The translations under genes were made by a program, and so were the position numbers. From Chitinophagales bacterium (GTDB lineage Bacteria > Bacteroidota > Bacteroidia > Chitinophagales > JAHDHT01), in the NCBI GenBank assembly GCA_020631175.1, contig JAHDHT010000144.1:1909-9387 (forward strand): DNA of 7,479 bases, in the 5' to 3' direction. The notes under the pieces are model-generated. The model was not told where the DNA came from and ran no database searches. It saw only the letters and a list, made by a program, of their open reading frames with translations. Shown here one piece after another: positions 6,841-7,479 of this stretch (position 1 is its first letter; every line of letters begins with the position of its first letter).

Positions 6841-7479
6841 TGAAATTCTTGTCCTGGAATATTTTACACGGTGGAGGTACCCGTTGCGCAAAGATTTGCA
6901 GTGCTATTAAAAATCACAATCCGCATGTTGTAGTCTTAAGTGAATTCAGAAATAATGCAAACGGTGCTCATATAAGAACTCAACTTTTAAAAAGTGGTTA
7001 TATACATCAATGGGTTACGGGTGCAAACGAAGAAGAAAACGCTGTTTGCGTATTATCAAAAATACCCGGCTCGGTTAAAGTATTTCATTACACAAACTAT
7101 ACATACAAAAACAACATCCTCAAAATAAACCTTGATGCAATTAATATTTATGCAGTTTATATGCCGCATAAAAAAAAGCATAAACTTTTCGAACTGCTAA
7201 ATGAAGAATTAAAAGATAATATTCCATCAATCATTTTGGGCGATTTAAATACGGGAGAAAATTTTATTGATCAAAAAGGAGATTCTTTCTGGTATACCAA
7301 ACAATTTAAAGACTTAAAAGAAAATGGATATCCGGATGCATTCAGAATAATGAATGGAGACAAAAAAGAATACAGCTGGTTTAGTCATCAGGGTAATGGA
7401 TTTCGATACGATCATATTTTAATTCATCAGGATTTAACTCCATTAATTGAATCCTGTAATTATTTACATGAATGGAGAG
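6840..7479 (+). CDS. Endonuclease/exonuclease/phosphatase (EEP) family protein, 3'-partial
   Basis: This is a metal-dependent phosphoesterase of the EEP fold, which includes exonuclease III/AP endonucleases, DNase I and several phosphatases. The frame is open for 213 codons from GTG at 6840 to the window edge. Visible motifs follow the fold: LSWNILHGG at the N-terminus with metal-site N7, VVLSEFR with metal ligand E35, NIYAVYMPH (102-110), the catalytic ILGDLN (D135, N137), and FRYDHILI (D191, H192). The last motif expected, SDH, would lie just past residue 213. There is no signal peptide, so a cytoplasmic role is likely. GTG is preferred because it begins exactly at the conserved KFLSWN segment and overlaps the ku stop by one base (TAGTG), suggesting translational coupling. 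Its place behind ligD and ku suggests DNA-end or abasic-site processing, but that is inference; a phosphatase with another substrate is not excluded. Confidence 0.88.
   Translation, partial: MKFLSWNILHGGGTRCAKICSAIKNHNPHVVVLSEFRNNANGAHIRTQLLKSGYIHQWVTGANEEENAVCVLSKIPGSVKVFHYTNYTYKNNILKINLDAINIYAVYMPHKKKHKLFELLNEELKDNIPSIILGDLNTGENFIDQKGDSFWYTKQFKDLKENGYPDAFRIMNGDKKEYSWFSHQGNGFRYDHILIHQDLTPLIESCNYLHEWR

Overview
The window is AT-rich, and all five genes lie on the + strand with very short spacers. It looks like a member of the Bacteroidota. The first gene ends in a type IX secretion (Por) sorting domain. The second is a TonB-dependent receptor with the carboxypeptidase-D-like N-terminal extension common in that phylum. 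Most starts lack an obvious Shine-Dalgarno sequence. The exact lineage cannot be read from the sequence; Sphingobacteriales, Chitinophagales or Saprospirales-like groups are guesses only.

Layout. (1) Bases 1-1376 hold the 3' part of a secreted subtilisin-like (S8) peptidase whose start lies upstream of the window. (2) Bases 1386-3749, after a 9-base gap, hold a complete 787-residue outer-membrane TonB-dependent receptor. (3) A 48-base spacer follows, with a possible hairpin and a six-codon mini-ORF in front of the next gene. (4) Bases 3798-6047 encode a complete DNA ligase D with polymerase, phosphoesterase and ligase domains in that order. (5) Bases 6052-6840 encode a complete prokaryotic Ku, four bases after ligD. 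(6) From 6840 to the window end runs an endonuclease/exonuclease/phosphatase (EEP) fold protein. Its GTG start shares one base with the ku stop codon, and its 3' end is cut off.

How the genes work together. The left half is an envelope pair: an exported protease and a TonB-dependent receptor, possibly acting on the same extracellular substrate. The right half is a bacterial non-homologous end-joining (NHEJ) module. Ku binds broken ends and recruits LigD, which trims, fills and seals them. The overlapping EEP gene is the least expected part. It is a candidate third component, perhaps a nuclease or phosphatase that cleans DNA ends. Every gene abuts the next on the same strand, so the whole stretch could be one transcript, although I see no clear promoter or strong terminator. 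No RNA genes, CRISPR arrays, insertion sequences or long repeats are visible. Apart from the 48-base spacer the window is almost entirely coding, and no stretch over 300 bases lacks a gene.
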